DNA from: an uncultured Bacteroidia bacterium
Lineage (GTDB): Bacteria; Bacteroidota; Bacteroidia; Bacteroidales; F082
DNA length: 64,000 nt
Direction of reading: 5' to 3'
Assembly: GCA_902785755.1 (NCBI GenBank)
Contig: CACZZO010000008.1
Coordinates: forward strand, 39,092 to 103,091
The notes below the pieces were generated by a model. That model saw only the letters and a program-made list of their open reading frames with translations. It did not search any database and had not been told where the DNA came from. This document shows, piece by piece, positions 7,731 to 16,381 of the stretch. The translations under genes and the position numbers were made by a program. Every line of letters begins with the position of its first letter. Within the stretch, counting starts at the first letter, position 1.

Positions 7731-7790
7731 TCTCAAAAACTTTGATTAAATTTACGGCGAAAATTTTGACGAAAAACTAATCAAAGTATT
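7731..7790 (+). promoter_or_regulatory. Promoter-region motif of the dnaE-type gene (copy 4 of 4)
   Basis: Holds TAAATTTACGGCGAAAA as at 753-798. It also has a perfect 10-base inverted repeat, ACTTTGATTA at 7739-7748 and TAATCAAAGT at 7778-7787. The right arm ends three bases before the GTG start codon, so a bound repressor could block both transcription and ribosome access. An operator for the LexA-like repressor is inferred from its sharing with dinB. Confidence 0.6.
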
Positions 7791-10709
7791 GTGCTGATCG
7801 CGGTTCATTCATATAACAGCCTGTGCTACGGGACGATGCCGATTGCGGAATTGGTCACGAAGGCCGCCGCGATGGGCTATTCCGTCTTGCCTTTGACCGA
7901 TATCAACACGACGATGGGCGTGGCCGATTTCGTGGTGGAATGTCGGCGGAAGGGCGTGCGGCCCGTTGTGGGCGTGGAGGTGCGCAACGGCAACGAACTG
8001 CTCTATGTGGCCTTGGCCAAAAACAACACAGGCTTCGCCGAACTGAACCGTTTCCTGACGCAACACAACCTCACAAAACAACCTTTTCCCGAAACCGCGC
8101 CCGATTGGGAACAGGTTTTTGTGATTTATCCCTTCGGAAAACGGAAACCTAATGCGTTGAAAGAGAACGAATTTCTCGGTGTGCGTTTCTCCCAACTGAC
8201 CAAATTGTACAACTGCGAATCCTTTGAAAAGTTGGTCGCGATGCAACCTATCACCTTCGCCGAGGCCGACGATTTCCAACTGCATCAAAGCCTGCGCGCT
8301 ATTGACGAAAATGTGCTGATTTCGCGCCTCGAACCATCCGCTTGTGCCGCTCACGACGAGATTCTCTTGCCCGCCGAAAGGCTGAAAACCACTTTTGCGC
8401 TCTATCCGCAACTCATTGAAAATGCGGAGCGTATCTTGGACGAGTGCGAGATCGACCTGGACAACAGCGTGAAAAACAAGCGCACTTTCACGGGCAATGT
8501 TTATGACGACCGCGAACTGCTTCGTAAACTGGCTTTTGACGGGATGGCGTACCGTTACGGCCTGCATGACAAAACCGCCTACCGCCGCATTGAGAATGAG
8601 TTGGACATCATCGAGCGGATGGGCTTTTGCGCCTATTTCCTCATCGCTTGGGACATCGTGCGCTTCGCAATGTCGCAGGGATTTTACCACGTCGGGCGGG
8701 GCAGCGGGGCCAATAGCGTTGTGGCTTACTGCCTGAAAATCACCGATGTGGACCCGATTGAGTTGGACTTGTATTTTGAGCGTTTCCTCAACCCCAAACG
8801 GAGCAGTCCGCCCGACTTCGACCTCGATTTCTCGTGGCGCGACCGCGACAAGGTCATCGAACACATCTTTGAGAAATACGGTCGGGAGCACGTGGCTTTG
8901 CTCGGCGCGACGGTCACTTTCCAAAGCAATTCGCTGTGTCGCGAGTTGGGCAAGGTGTTCGGCTTGCCCAAGGGCGAGATTGACCAGATGGAGCGCAATC
9001 CCGAGGCTTTTGCCCGACAGAGCGTCATCGGGCAGCAGATTTTGGCCATTTCGGAGCGACTCAAGGATTTCCCGCGCCAGCGTTCCATCCACGCGGGCGG
9101 CGTGCTGATTACGGAAGAACCCATCACCAATTTTGCCGCCCTCGACCTGCCGCCCAAAGGCTTCCCGACCACGCAATACGATATGTATTCCGCCGAGAAA
9201 TTGGGCTTTGAGAAAATCGACATTTTGAGCCAGCGGGGCATTGCCCACATCCGTGACGCGGTGGAAATGGTGGAACAAAATCGCGGCTTGCGCATTGACA
9301 TTCACCAGATTAACGCGCTGAAACAAGACGAACTGATTCGCCGCCAGCTGCTCAAGGCCGAGACTTGCGGCTGTTTTTACATCGAGAGTCCAGGAATGCG
9401 CGGTCTGTTGCGCAAATTGCGTTGCAGCGACTACAAAACCTTGGTTGCGGCCAGTTCCATCATTCGTCCGGGCGTGGCCAAGTCGGGGATGATGCGCGAA
9501 TACATCAATCGTTTCCATCATCCTGATACTGTGGATTATAAGCACCCCGTTTTGAAGGAACTTTTGGCCGAGACATACGGCGTGATGATTTACCAAGAGG
9601 ATGTTTTGAAAGTCGGGCATTATTTTGCGGGTTTGGATTTGGCCGAAGCCGATGTGCTGCGCCGAATGATGGGCCACAAAATGCGCGACAAGACTGAATT
9701 TGAGGAAGTTAAAAACAGATTTTTCGGCAATTGCAAGGCCAAAGGCTATCCTGATGTCTTGGTGAGCGAACTTTGGCGGCAGATAGAGTCGTTTTCGGGG
9801 TATTCCTTCTCGAAGGCACATTCTGCTTCATACGCCGTTGAAAGTTACCAAAGCCTCTACCTGAAAAGCCACTATCCACTTGAGTTTCAGGTGGCTGTGA
9901 TCAACAATTTCGGCGGATTTTACCAGACTTGGTTTTACTTCAACGAGGCGCGGCGTATGGGCGCGAAAATCCATCTGCCTTGCGTCAATCGCAGCGAGTA
10001 TTTGACCACCTTGAACGGTCGGACGGTTTTTATGGGTTTTGTTCATCTGCAAGGCATTGAACAACAGTTTGTTGAGCGTTTCATCGCCGAGCGCAAGGCT
10101 CACGGGCCATTCGCCGATTTGGACGACTTCGTTTCGAGGGTGCCGTTTTCGTTGGAGCAACTCGTTTTGCTCATTCGTGGCGGCGCATTCGACTTCACGC
10201 GAAAGCCCAAGGCCGAACTGCTGTGGCAGGCGCATCTCCACAAAAGCGACGGCAAAAAAGAGCAGCCCGAAACGCTTTTCCAACTTGAAAACCAGCATTT
10301 TGAGTTCCCCGATTTCACGGCCAACGTTTTGCAAAACGCCTACGACGAGATTGAACTTTACGGTTTTCCCGTCACCTTGACTTGGTTCGATATGCTGAAA
10401 ACCAAGTTTCGGGGCGAGTTGATGGCTTCGCAGATGCTGAATTTCGTTGGAAGTCGCTATCGGATGTTGGGCAAGTTGGTGACAATCAAGTATGTGCGCA
10501 CCTGCAAAGGCGACACGATGGCTCTCGCCACCTTCGTCGATGCTACGGGCGAGGCCTTTGACACGGTTCATTTCCCGCAAACCCTGAAGCAATGGCCCTT
10601 CCAAGGCGACGGAGTGTATCTGCTTTTGGGCAAAGTGACGGAAGAATTCGGGCAGGCTTCTTTGCAGGTGGAGAAAATGGAGAGAATGGGGTATAAGATG
10701 TTGCAATAA
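7791..10709 (+). CDS. Error-prone DnaE-type DNA polymerase III alpha subunit (DnaE2/ImuC-like)
   Basis: 972 aa, against ~1160 in replicative DnaE. Only the GTG at 7791 keeps the full N-terminus; the frame closes at a TGA 22 bases upstream. The PHP domain is degenerate: AVHSYNSLCYGTMP lacks the HxH metal motif, so no proofreading activity is expected. The polymerase core is intact, with GRGSGANSVVAYCLKITDVD and the catalytic PDFDLDF (Asp342/344/346). FSKAHSASYAVESYQSLYLK closes the palm/fingers region. The protein ends after an OB fold near residue 960 and lacks the tau-binding tail. With dinB and the S24 repressor it fits an inducible mutagenesis system, now physically separated from dinB. 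Confidence 0.88.
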   Translation: MLIAVHSYNSLCYGTMPIAELVTKAAAMGYSVLPLTDINTTMGVADFVVECRRKGVRPVVGVEVRNGNELLYVALAKNNTGFAELNRFLTQHNLTKQPFPETAPDWEQVFVIYPFGKRKPNALKENEFLGVRFSQLTKLYNCESFEKLVAMQPITFAEADDFQLHQSLRAIDENVLISRLEPSACAAHDEILLPAERLKTTFALYPQLIENAERILDECEIDLDNSVKNKRTFTGNVYDDRELLRKLAFDGMAYRYGLHDKTAYRRIENELDIIERMGFCAYFLIAWDIVRFAMSQGFYHVGRGSGANSVVAYCLKITDVDPIELDLYFERFLNPKRSSPPDFDLDFSWRDRDKVIEHIFEKYGREHVALLGATVTFQSNSLCRELGKVFGLPKGEIDQMERNPEAFARQSVIGQQILAISERLKDFPRQRSIHAGGVLITEEPITNFAALDLPPKGFPTTQYDMYSAEKLGFEKIDILSQRGIAHIRDAVEMVEQNRGLRIDIHQINALKQDELIRRQLLKAETCGCFYIESPGMRGLLRKLRCSDYKTLVAASSIIRPGVAKSGMMREYINRFHHPDTVDYKHPVLKELLAETYGVMIYQEDVLKVGHYFAGLDLAEADVLRRMMGHKMRDKTEFEEVKNRFFGNCKAKGYPDVLVSELWRQIESFSGYSFSKAHSASYAVESYQSLYLKSHYPLEFQVAVINNFGGFYQTWFYFNEARRMGAKIHLPCVNRSEYLTTLNGRTVFMGFVHLQGIEQQFVERFIAERKAHGPFADLDDFVSRVPFSLEQLVLLIRGGAFDFTRKPKAELLWQAHLHKSDGKKEQPETLFQLENQHFEFPDFTANVLQNAYDEIELYGFPVTLTWFDMLKTKFRGELMASQMLNFVGSRYRMLGKLVTIKYVRTCKGDTMALATFVDATGEAFDTVHFPQTLKQWPFQGDGVYLLLGKVTEEFGQASLQVEKMERMGYKMLQ

Positions 10710-10730
10710 AGGAAAGTTTGTGTATTTTTG
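10701..10730 (+). promoter_or_regulatory. Promoter of the antitoxin-PIN-RNA ligase operon
   Basis: TTG (10701-10703), 19 bases, then TATTTTTG (10723-10730), an exact consensus match. The -33 box lies inside the last codons of the dnaE-type gene. The operon can therefore be expressed independently of the polymerase. Confidence 0.75.
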
Positions 10731-10756
10731 CAGTTGAAAACTAAAAGAGAATAGAT

Positions 10757-11029
10757 ATGAATGCAATTTCGATGAACAATTTGTGGAACTACCTGCAAGG
10801 GCTTTCCTTGTCGGCAAGCAACCAACGATGGTTGGCTGAGAGATTGTTGGAAAACTCCACAAAAGAGAGTGCTGTTGTGGGAATGCAGAAAAAGAAGTTG
10901 GTGTTTCCAAAAATCGAGAAGGAGTTTGAAGTTTCACAGGAAGTGCTTGACATGGTTTGCGGCACATTGCCTGAGGATTTCGACTTCGACAAGGAAATGG
11001 AAATAATGTGGGAGGAGATGGCTCAATGA
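10757..11029 (+). CDS. Probable antitoxin of a PIN-domain toxin
   Basis: 90 aa, acidic C-terminus. The opening MNNLWNYLQGLSLSASNQRW is typical of short Bacteroidales antitoxins that precede PIN or RelE toxin genes. Its TGA overlaps the ATG of the PIN gene (ATGA, 11026-11029), so the two are translationally coupled. It should bind and neutralise the toxin and may repress the promoter at 10701-10730. No classical ribbon-helix-helix or AbrB motif is obvious. Confidence 0.75.
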   Translation: MNAISMNNLWNYLQGLSLSASNQRWLAERLLENSTKESAVVGMQKKKLVFPKIEKEFEVSQEVLDMVCGTLPEDFDFDKEMEIMWEEMAQ

Positions 11030-11439
11030 GAGTGTTTGTCGATACCAATGTTGTCGTCGATTTCTTAGGCAAGCGAGAGCCTTTCTTTAATGATGCCGCA
11101 ATGCTTGTTGAAATGGGAAAGTTAGGAAAGATTGACATGATTGTTTCTTCTTTGACCATTGTGAATTGTGCCTATATCCTAAGAAAACAGTTCTCAAATG
11201 AAATTATGCTTGGCAAAATTGAGAATTTCTGTCAAATATTGAAAATAAGTCCTATTGACAAAAGCGTGATTCTGAAGGCTATCTCACTACGGCTTCCTGA
11301 TTTCGAAGACACCGTGCAATATCTTTCAGCATTGTTTTACAAACCTGATGTAATCGTCACTCGCGACAAAAAAGGGTTTATAAATACGGACATGATAGTT
11401 ATGACACCTGCCGAGTTTATTGCTGAATGTAAAAAATAG
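11026..11439 (+). CDS. PIN-domain ribonuclease toxin (VapC-like)
   Basis: 137 aa from the ATG at 11026, which overlaps the antitoxin stop. PIN acidic residues are visible: VFVDTNVVVDFL near the N-terminus, the central LPDFEDTVQYLSA (D-x-x-D region) and VIVTRDKKGF near the C-terminus. PIN toxins cleave RNA, commonly tRNA or rRNA loops, in a metal-dependent way. Only four bases separate its stop from the ATG of an RNA ligase gene, which is an unusual partner. The family is clear; the RNA target is not visible. Confidence 0.88.
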   Translation: MRVFVDTNVVVDFLGKREPFFNDAAMLVEMGKLGKIDMIVSSLTIVNCAYILRKQFSNEIMLGKIENFCQILKISPIDKSVILKAISLRLPDFEDTVQYLSALFYKPDVIVTRDKKGFINTDMIVMTPAEFIAECKK

Positions 11440-11443
11440 TGTT

Positions 11444-13045
11444 ATGGAAAACAAAACAGAAAAACGTCTCTTCACTGCAAGTGAATACATGAAAGAGGAA
11501 TATTGCGCAAAGATTGTGCGCATCGGCGAGATGAAACCCATCGAAGGCTCTGACTTCCTCGTGCAGACCTTTGTGGACGGCTTCAGCATCGTGGTCTCGA
11601 AAGGACAGTTCATGGTGGGCGAGCCGGTGATTTATTGCATGAACGAAACCGCGCTCAACAAGGAGTTTCTTGCCGCCAACAACCAGTTTGAACTCGGCCT
11701 TGCCGAACTCAACGCCAACGCTGCCGAAGTGCTCAAACTGAAGGAGGAAGGCAACATCGACGAGGCCAAGAAACTCGTGGGCTTCTTCAACAAGCACGGG
11801 CGCGTCAAGCTCATCAAACTGCGCGGCTGCCCGTCGTATGGCTGCATATTCAAGAAGGAGTCGCTGGTGCGCTGGAAGAAGAAACTGGCCGACGAAGACC
11901 TCGAAAGCTATTTCACCACCGACGAGAACGGCATTGAGCACCCGTTTTCGTTCGACACGATTGCGGGCGAACTGTTCGCGGAGGCCTACGTCCCGCCCAT
12001 CCAGTTCCCGAAAACCAAGCGCGAACTGCGCCGCGACCGTGGCATCAAACGCTTCAAGCGCATCATTCCGGGCGAGTTTTTGCTGCACTACGACACCGCG
12101 CAACTGCAAAGCAGCCTCTGGCGTTTCGAACCATCGACGAAAGTCACCATCAGCGTCAAGATGCACGGAACCAGCGTAATCATCGGCAACGTTCTTACTC
12201 GAATCCCCAAGCCGATGACTTCAGCCGAACAGTGGTTCAACAAAAAGGTGAAGAAGGAAATCAAACATTTGGGCAAGCAGAAAGTGAACCCTTATTGGGG
12301 CAAAACGAAACAAGAAAAGCAGTCGAAGGTGTTGAATGAAAAGAAAATAGAAGATTTCAAAATCGACTACGGCCCAGTGTTTTCGTCGCGCACGGTTATC
12401 AAGAACCAGTACGACTCGAAATACGGCGGGCTGACGGCGGGCTTTTATGGCCAGGACATCTGGACGGAGTACGGCAACCTGATTTTCAAGTATTTGGACA
12501 AAGGAATGACACTCTACGGCGAGATTTGTGGCTACCTCACCCAGTCGGACAGCATGATTCAGGGCGGCTACGACTACCGCTGCGACCACGGCCAAAACTT
12601 CCTCATGCCTTACCGCATCACCGTGAAGCCCGAAAACGGCAAGAAGGAGGAGTGGAACGTGCAGCAGGTCCACGACTGGACTGTGAAACTGATGAACGAG
12701 CATCCCGAAATCGCCAACCGCCTGAAACCCATACCGATACTCTATCACGGCACGGTGGCCAACCTTTATCCTGACTTGCCCGAGGGCAGCGACTTTGGCA
12801 TGGCTTTCCTTGAACACCTGCAAAACGACACGGAGCGTTTCGGCATGGAGAAAAACGAGCCGTTTTGTAAGAACAAGGTGCCGCGCGAGGGCGTTTGCAT
12901 CCGCATCGACGACGACCCCGTGGCCGAGTGCTTCAAGTTGAAGACCTTCGCTTTCTTGAAGAAGGAACAGGGCGAAATCGACGCGGGCACGGTCAATATC
13001 GAGATGCAGGATGCTTACGCGAACATCACGGGCGACGCAAATTGA
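11444..13045 (+). CDS. RNA ligase family protein (ATP-dependent nucleotidyltransferase, PF09414 type)
   Basis: 533 aa from the ATG at 11444. Nucleotidyltransferase motifs appear in order. Motif I is VKMHGTSV with the AMP-accepting Lys239, motif III is TLYGEICGY, motif IV is REGVCIRID and motif V is CFKLKTFAFLKKE. The N-terminal ~60 residues (CAKIVRIGEMKPIEGSD) look like the OB-like module found before ligase domains in related proteins. The enzyme should seal RNA nicks through an adenylated intermediate. It follows the PIN toxin gene by four bases, which suggests the ligase reverses or limits toxin-made cuts, or that the genes form a cut-and-seal RNA system. The partnership is inferred from operon structure. 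Confidence 0.85.
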   Translation: MENKTEKRLFTASEYMKEEYCAKIVRIGEMKPIEGSDFLVQTFVDGFSIVVSKGQFMVGEPVIYCMNETALNKEFLAANNQFELGLAELNANAAEVLKLKEEGNIDEAKKLVGFFNKHGRVKLIKLRGCPSYGCIFKKESLVRWKKKLADEDLESYFTTDENGIEHPFSFDTIAGELFAEAYVPPIQFPKTKRELRRDRGIKRFKRIIPGEFLLHYDTAQLQSSLWRFEPSTKVTISVKMHGTSVIIGNVLTRIPKPMTSAEQWFNKKVKKEIKHLGKQKVNPYWGKTKQEKQSKVLNEKKIEDFKIDYGPVFSSRTVIKNQYDSKYGGLTAGFYGQDIWTEYGNLIFKYLDKGMTLYGEICGYLTQSDSMIQGGYDYRCDHGQNFLMPYRITVKPENGKKEEWNVQQVHDWTVKLMNEHPEIANRLKPIPILYHGTVANLYPDLPEGSDFGMAFLEHLQNDTERFGMEKNEPFCKNKVPREGVCIRIDDDPVAECFKLKTFAFLKKEQGEIDAGTVNIEMQDAYANITGDAN

Positions 13046-13119
13046 GTTTTTGTTCGAGTTGCTTGAAAATCCAAGCGACGAAACCTAATGTTTTGTATTT
13101 TTGCACAAATTTTTTCACG

Positions 13120-15465
13120 ATGCAAAAAAGACTGTTATTATCTTTTGTTTGCCTTTTAGGGTTGATAACCAATGTTTTAGCCCAAAGTAAAGGTGTGGTT
13201 TCGGGAACGGTTCGCGACGAGGATTCAGGCGAAACCTTGATTGGCGTTTCCATTTATGAGGAGAAACTGCAATTGGGCACCACGACCGACGAGAAAGGTC
13301 GCTACGAACTGGAATTGCCTTTCGGCGAACATACGCTGCGCGTTTCATACGTCGGCTATAGCACCATCAACAAGAGGGTGAATATCGGGAACAAGCCGGT
13401 TACGCTCAACTTGAAGTTGGAGTCGGAGCAGAAAAAACTCTCCGAAGTGGAGGTAACCAGCGAGCGCAAGGACCGCAATGTGACCGCAATGGCGATGAGC
13501 GTGCAAACCTTGGACATGATTACCATCAAGAAAATCCCTGCGCTGATGGGCGAGGTGGATGTTATCAAGAGCATTACGCTGCTGCCAGGTGTGCAGTCGG
13601 CCTCGGAAGGCTCGTCGGGTTTCAGTGTGCGCGGCGGCGCCACCGACCAGAACCTCATCCTTTTGGACGGTGCCCCCATTTACAACGCCTCCCATTTCCT
13701 TGGGTTCTTCTCGGTTTTCAACAACGATGCGGTGAAGGATGCCACGCTTTACAAAGGTGATATTCCCGCCAATTTCGGTGGTCGTCTTTCCTCCGTTCTT
13801 GATGTGGCGGTGAAAGACGACATGCCCAAACGTTTTTCCTTGCAAGGTGGCATCGGATTGGTTACGAGCCGATTAATGCTCGAAACCCCGCTTTTCGACC
13901 ACAAGACCTCGGTGCTGCTGGCTGGTCGTAGGACATACGCGGGACTCGTTTTGCCTTTCCTTGGCGAAGACCTGAACAAGTCGAGAATCAACTTCTACGA
14001 TATCAATGCCAAGGTGACCCAGTCGTTGGGCAAAAACGACCGCTTGTTCCTTTCGTTCTACAACGGCCATGATGAGTTCAACATGCAGCAAATGATTGGC
14101 TTGGGCTACGGAAACACGAGTGCCACTTTGCGCTGGAGCCATATTTTTTCCGACAGGTTGACTTCAAACCTTTCGCTGATTGGCTCGCGCTACCGTTATA
14201 GTATTGACGTGAACTACAGCCCTTACGATTTTGGCATCAAGGCGGGAACCGACGCAGCATCTCTGAATTATGATTTTGCTATGCACTGGAACGACAAGCA
14301 TGTGTCGAAGTTTGGCCTGACGACGGGCATCCAGTCCTATTTGCAAGGCGAGATTGACGACCGAGGAGGGGCTTTGTCGCAATACCTTCAGATTGACCAA
14401 TCGACTTCTGTGGCACGCAAAGGTTTGGAACACGCCTTGTATTTCACACACGATTACTCACCCACACCCCGCCTGACTTTCCGTGCAGGCTTGAGGCTGT
14501 CGTGCTTCCAGAATATCGGCGAGGAGGATTTCTATCTGTTAGACGATGTAATGTATGTGGTGACTGACACCCTCCACTATGGGAAGGGCGAGGTTTTCAA
14601 CACCATGATTAATCCTGAGCCTCGTGTGGCGGCCAAATTCCAATTGGACGAACATTCATCGGTCAAGGCATCGTATTCGCGCACGGTGCAATATGCTCAA
14701 ATCGCTTCGTCGGCCACGGGCGGCCTGCCTTTCGACGTGTGGTTCCCGACCAGCCCCAATGTGAAACCGCAGAAATGCGACCAGTTTGCTCTCGGCTATT
14801 TCCGCAATTTCGGCAACGATGCCATTGAAACTTCCGTGGAGGTGTATTACAAGAACATGCAGAATGTCATCGACTTCAAGGACAATGCCATAACCTTCGG
14901 CTACCTCCTGATTGACGGCCAGTTGCGTGTCGGCAAGGGGCGTTCATACGGGGCGGAATTCCTCATCAGGAAGAATGTGGGTAAGTTCACGGGATGGATT
15001 TCCTACACCTATGCGCGCTCGTTCCGCACCATCAAAGGCATCAGCTACGGGCGGGAATACCGCTCGCCTTACGACCGCCCGCACAATATCGTCATTGTGG
15101 GCAGCTATGAAGTGTCGCCGCGTATCACTTTGGCAGCCAACTGGATTTACAACACGGGCCAGCCTGTGACTTTCCCCTACGGGCAATACACCCTCAATGG
15201 CGTGACATACGCGGTCTACAACGGCAAGCGTAATGAGAGCCGCTATCCCGACTATCATCGCCTCGATTTGTCGTTCACCTGCAAGTTGGGCAAGTTGGAA
15301 AACCGTCGTTGGCAGCACGAACTGAATGTTTCGGTCTACAATGCCTACGCCCGCCACAACACTTGGGCCATCACTTTCGATCAAGGAAAGAACGGCAGCA
15401 TCATAACCAAGAACATGTATCTGTTTTCGGCAGTGCCTTCCATCTCTTACAACTTTAAATATTGA
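13120..15465 (+). CDS. TonB-dependent outer-membrane receptor with carboxypeptidase-like N-terminal domain
   Basis: 781 aa from the ATG at 13120, with a signal peptide (MQKRLLLSFVCLLGLITNVLAQ). A CarboxypepD_reg-like repeat follows (GVVSGTVRDEDSGETLIGVS), then a plug domain (GFSVRGGATDQNLILLDGAP, residues ~165-190) and a 22-strand-type barrel ending YNFKY. A TATTTTTG -7 element lies at 13096-13103. It is short for a SusC-type receptor and fits the ~780-aa class that pairs with DUF4249 lipoproteins, two of which follow directly. It should import a ligand across the outer membrane using TonB energy. The substrate is unknown. Confidence 0.92.
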   Translation: MQKRLLLSFVCLLGLITNVLAQSKGVVSGTVRDEDSGETLIGVSIYEEKLQLGTTTDEKGRYELELPFGEHTLRVSYVGYSTINKRVNIGNKPVTLNLKLESEQKKLSEVEVTSERKDRNVTAMAMSVQTLDMITIKKIPALMGEVDVIKSITLLPGVQSASEGSSGFSVRGGATDQNLILLDGAPIYNASHFLGFFSVFNNDAVKDATLYKGDIPANFGGRLSSVLDVAVKDDMPKRFSLQGGIGLVTSRLMLETPLFDHKTSVLLAGRRTYAGLVLPFLGEDLNKSRINFYDINAKVTQSLGKNDRLFLSFYNGHDEFNMQQMIGLGYGNTSATLRWSHIFSDRLTSNLSLIGSRYRYSIDVNYSPYDFGIKAGTDAASLNYDFAMHWNDKHVSKFGLTTGIQSYLQGEIDDRGGALSQYLQIDQSTSVARKGLEHALYFTHDYSPTPRLTFRAGLRLSCFQNIGEEDFYLLDDVMYVVTDTLHYGKGEVFNTMINPEPRVAAKFQLDEHSSVKASYSRTVQYAQIASSATGGLPFDVWFPTSPNVKPQKCDQFALGYFRNFGNDAIETSVEVYYKNMQNVIDFKDNAITFGYLLIDGQLRVGKGRSYGAEFLIRKNVGKFTGWISYTYARSFRTIKGISYGREYRSPYDRPHNIVIVGSYEVSPRITLAANWIYNTGQPVTFPYGQYTLNGVTYAVYNGKRNESRYPDYHRLDLSFTCKLGKLENRRWQHELNVSVYNAYARHNTWAITFDQGKNGSIITKNMYLFSAVPSISYNFKY

Positions 15466-15467
15466 AT

Positions 15468-16373
15468 ATGATGAAGGATTTTTGCAAGTTGTTGGTTTTC
15501 ATTGTTTTCTTGGGTCTTGCATCATGCACCGAGGATATTGTGATTGATATTGAGGAAGGTGAACCCATGATAGGGGTGGAGGCTTCGTTTACCGACGAAC
15601 TGAAGCACCACGAGGCCATTTTGAGCTATACTTCAGAGTTTTACGGTAAGGAGGAGATTAAAATGGTTGAAGGCGCGACGGTTTATGTGACGGATATTGA
15701 AGGTAATGATACAATATATTATTATGAGGACGCCGAGCAAAAAGGCCATTACTTCACTGAGCTTGTTGCCGGAAGGAAGAATACGATGTATCGGCTTTGT
15801 GTCGAGATTCCCGAAACCGATGGCACGGTGCAGCGGCTTTTTGCTGAAAGCATGATGCCCGACAATGTAGAGCACATCGACAGCCTTGTCATCAAGCATT
15901 TCAACGGAGAAAACGACTCGCTTCCGTCCACGTTTTTCTTGGACACCATCGAGTGGCTGTATCCTTATTTCCAGAGCCTTCCCGACCCCAACATCACTTA
16001 CATGCCGATGATTTTCCTCAACGACTCGCTGCTTTCCGACACGCTCACGCAGAGCATGGTGATTCCCGTGGGCGGCTATGCGGGCTACTACATCAATGGC
16101 CCTGAGATGCAAGCGGAGAACAAGGAGATTCCGATAGGCTTTTTCCTGAGGAAGAACTTGCAGAAGGGAGATGTTGTGCGTGCCGATTTGTACAGCATTT
16201 CGCAGGATTTTCTATTTTACGTCTATAGCCTCCTGATTTCCACGGGCAGCAATCCCATGTTGGGCGCCCCGGCTAATGTGATTACCAATGTTCAGCCAGC
16301 GGGGGAAGGTGTTGGGTGGTTTTTCACGGCTTCGGTTGTCAGTGCTGAGACAGTTTTTGAGGACAAATACTGA
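15468..16373 (+). CDS. DUF4249 outer-membrane lipoprotein (first copy)
   Basis: About 300 aa. The ATG at 15468 lies two bases past the receptor stop; a second ATG follows at once. A lipoprotein signal ends in GLASC, so the mature protein starts with a lipidated Cys. Family features are the early VEASFTDELKHHEAILSY segment, YYEDAEQKGHYFTE and a C-terminal ADLYSISQDFLFYVYSL. DUF4249 proteins are encoded next to TonB receptors and probably act as surface lids or ligand-binding partners, as SusD does for SusC. A tandem paralogue follows. Confidence 0.88.
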   Translation: MMKDFCKLLVFIVFLGLASCTEDIVIDIEEGEPMIGVEASFTDELKHHEAILSYTSEFYGKEEIKMVEGATVYVTDIEGNDTIYYYEDAEQKGHYFTELVAGRKNTMYRLCVEIPETDGTVQRLFAESMMPDNVEHIDSLVIKHFNGENDSLPSTFFLDTIEWLYPYFQSLPDPNITYMPMIFLNDSLLSDTLTQSMVIPVGGYAGYYINGPEMQAENKEIPIGFFLRKNLQKGDVVRADLYSISQDFLFYVYSLLISTGSNPMLGAPANVITNVQPAGEGVGWFFTASVVSAETVFEDKY

Positions 16374-16381
16374 GTTTCAAT

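Noticed and set aside
7809..9821. A 670-codon open frame on the minus strand inside the dnaE-type gene
   Set aside because: It mirrors the coding strand of a clearly conserved polymerase, its translation matches no family I know, and it has no promoter or ribosome site. The same applies to the long antisense frames inside dinB, both C25 genes and valS.
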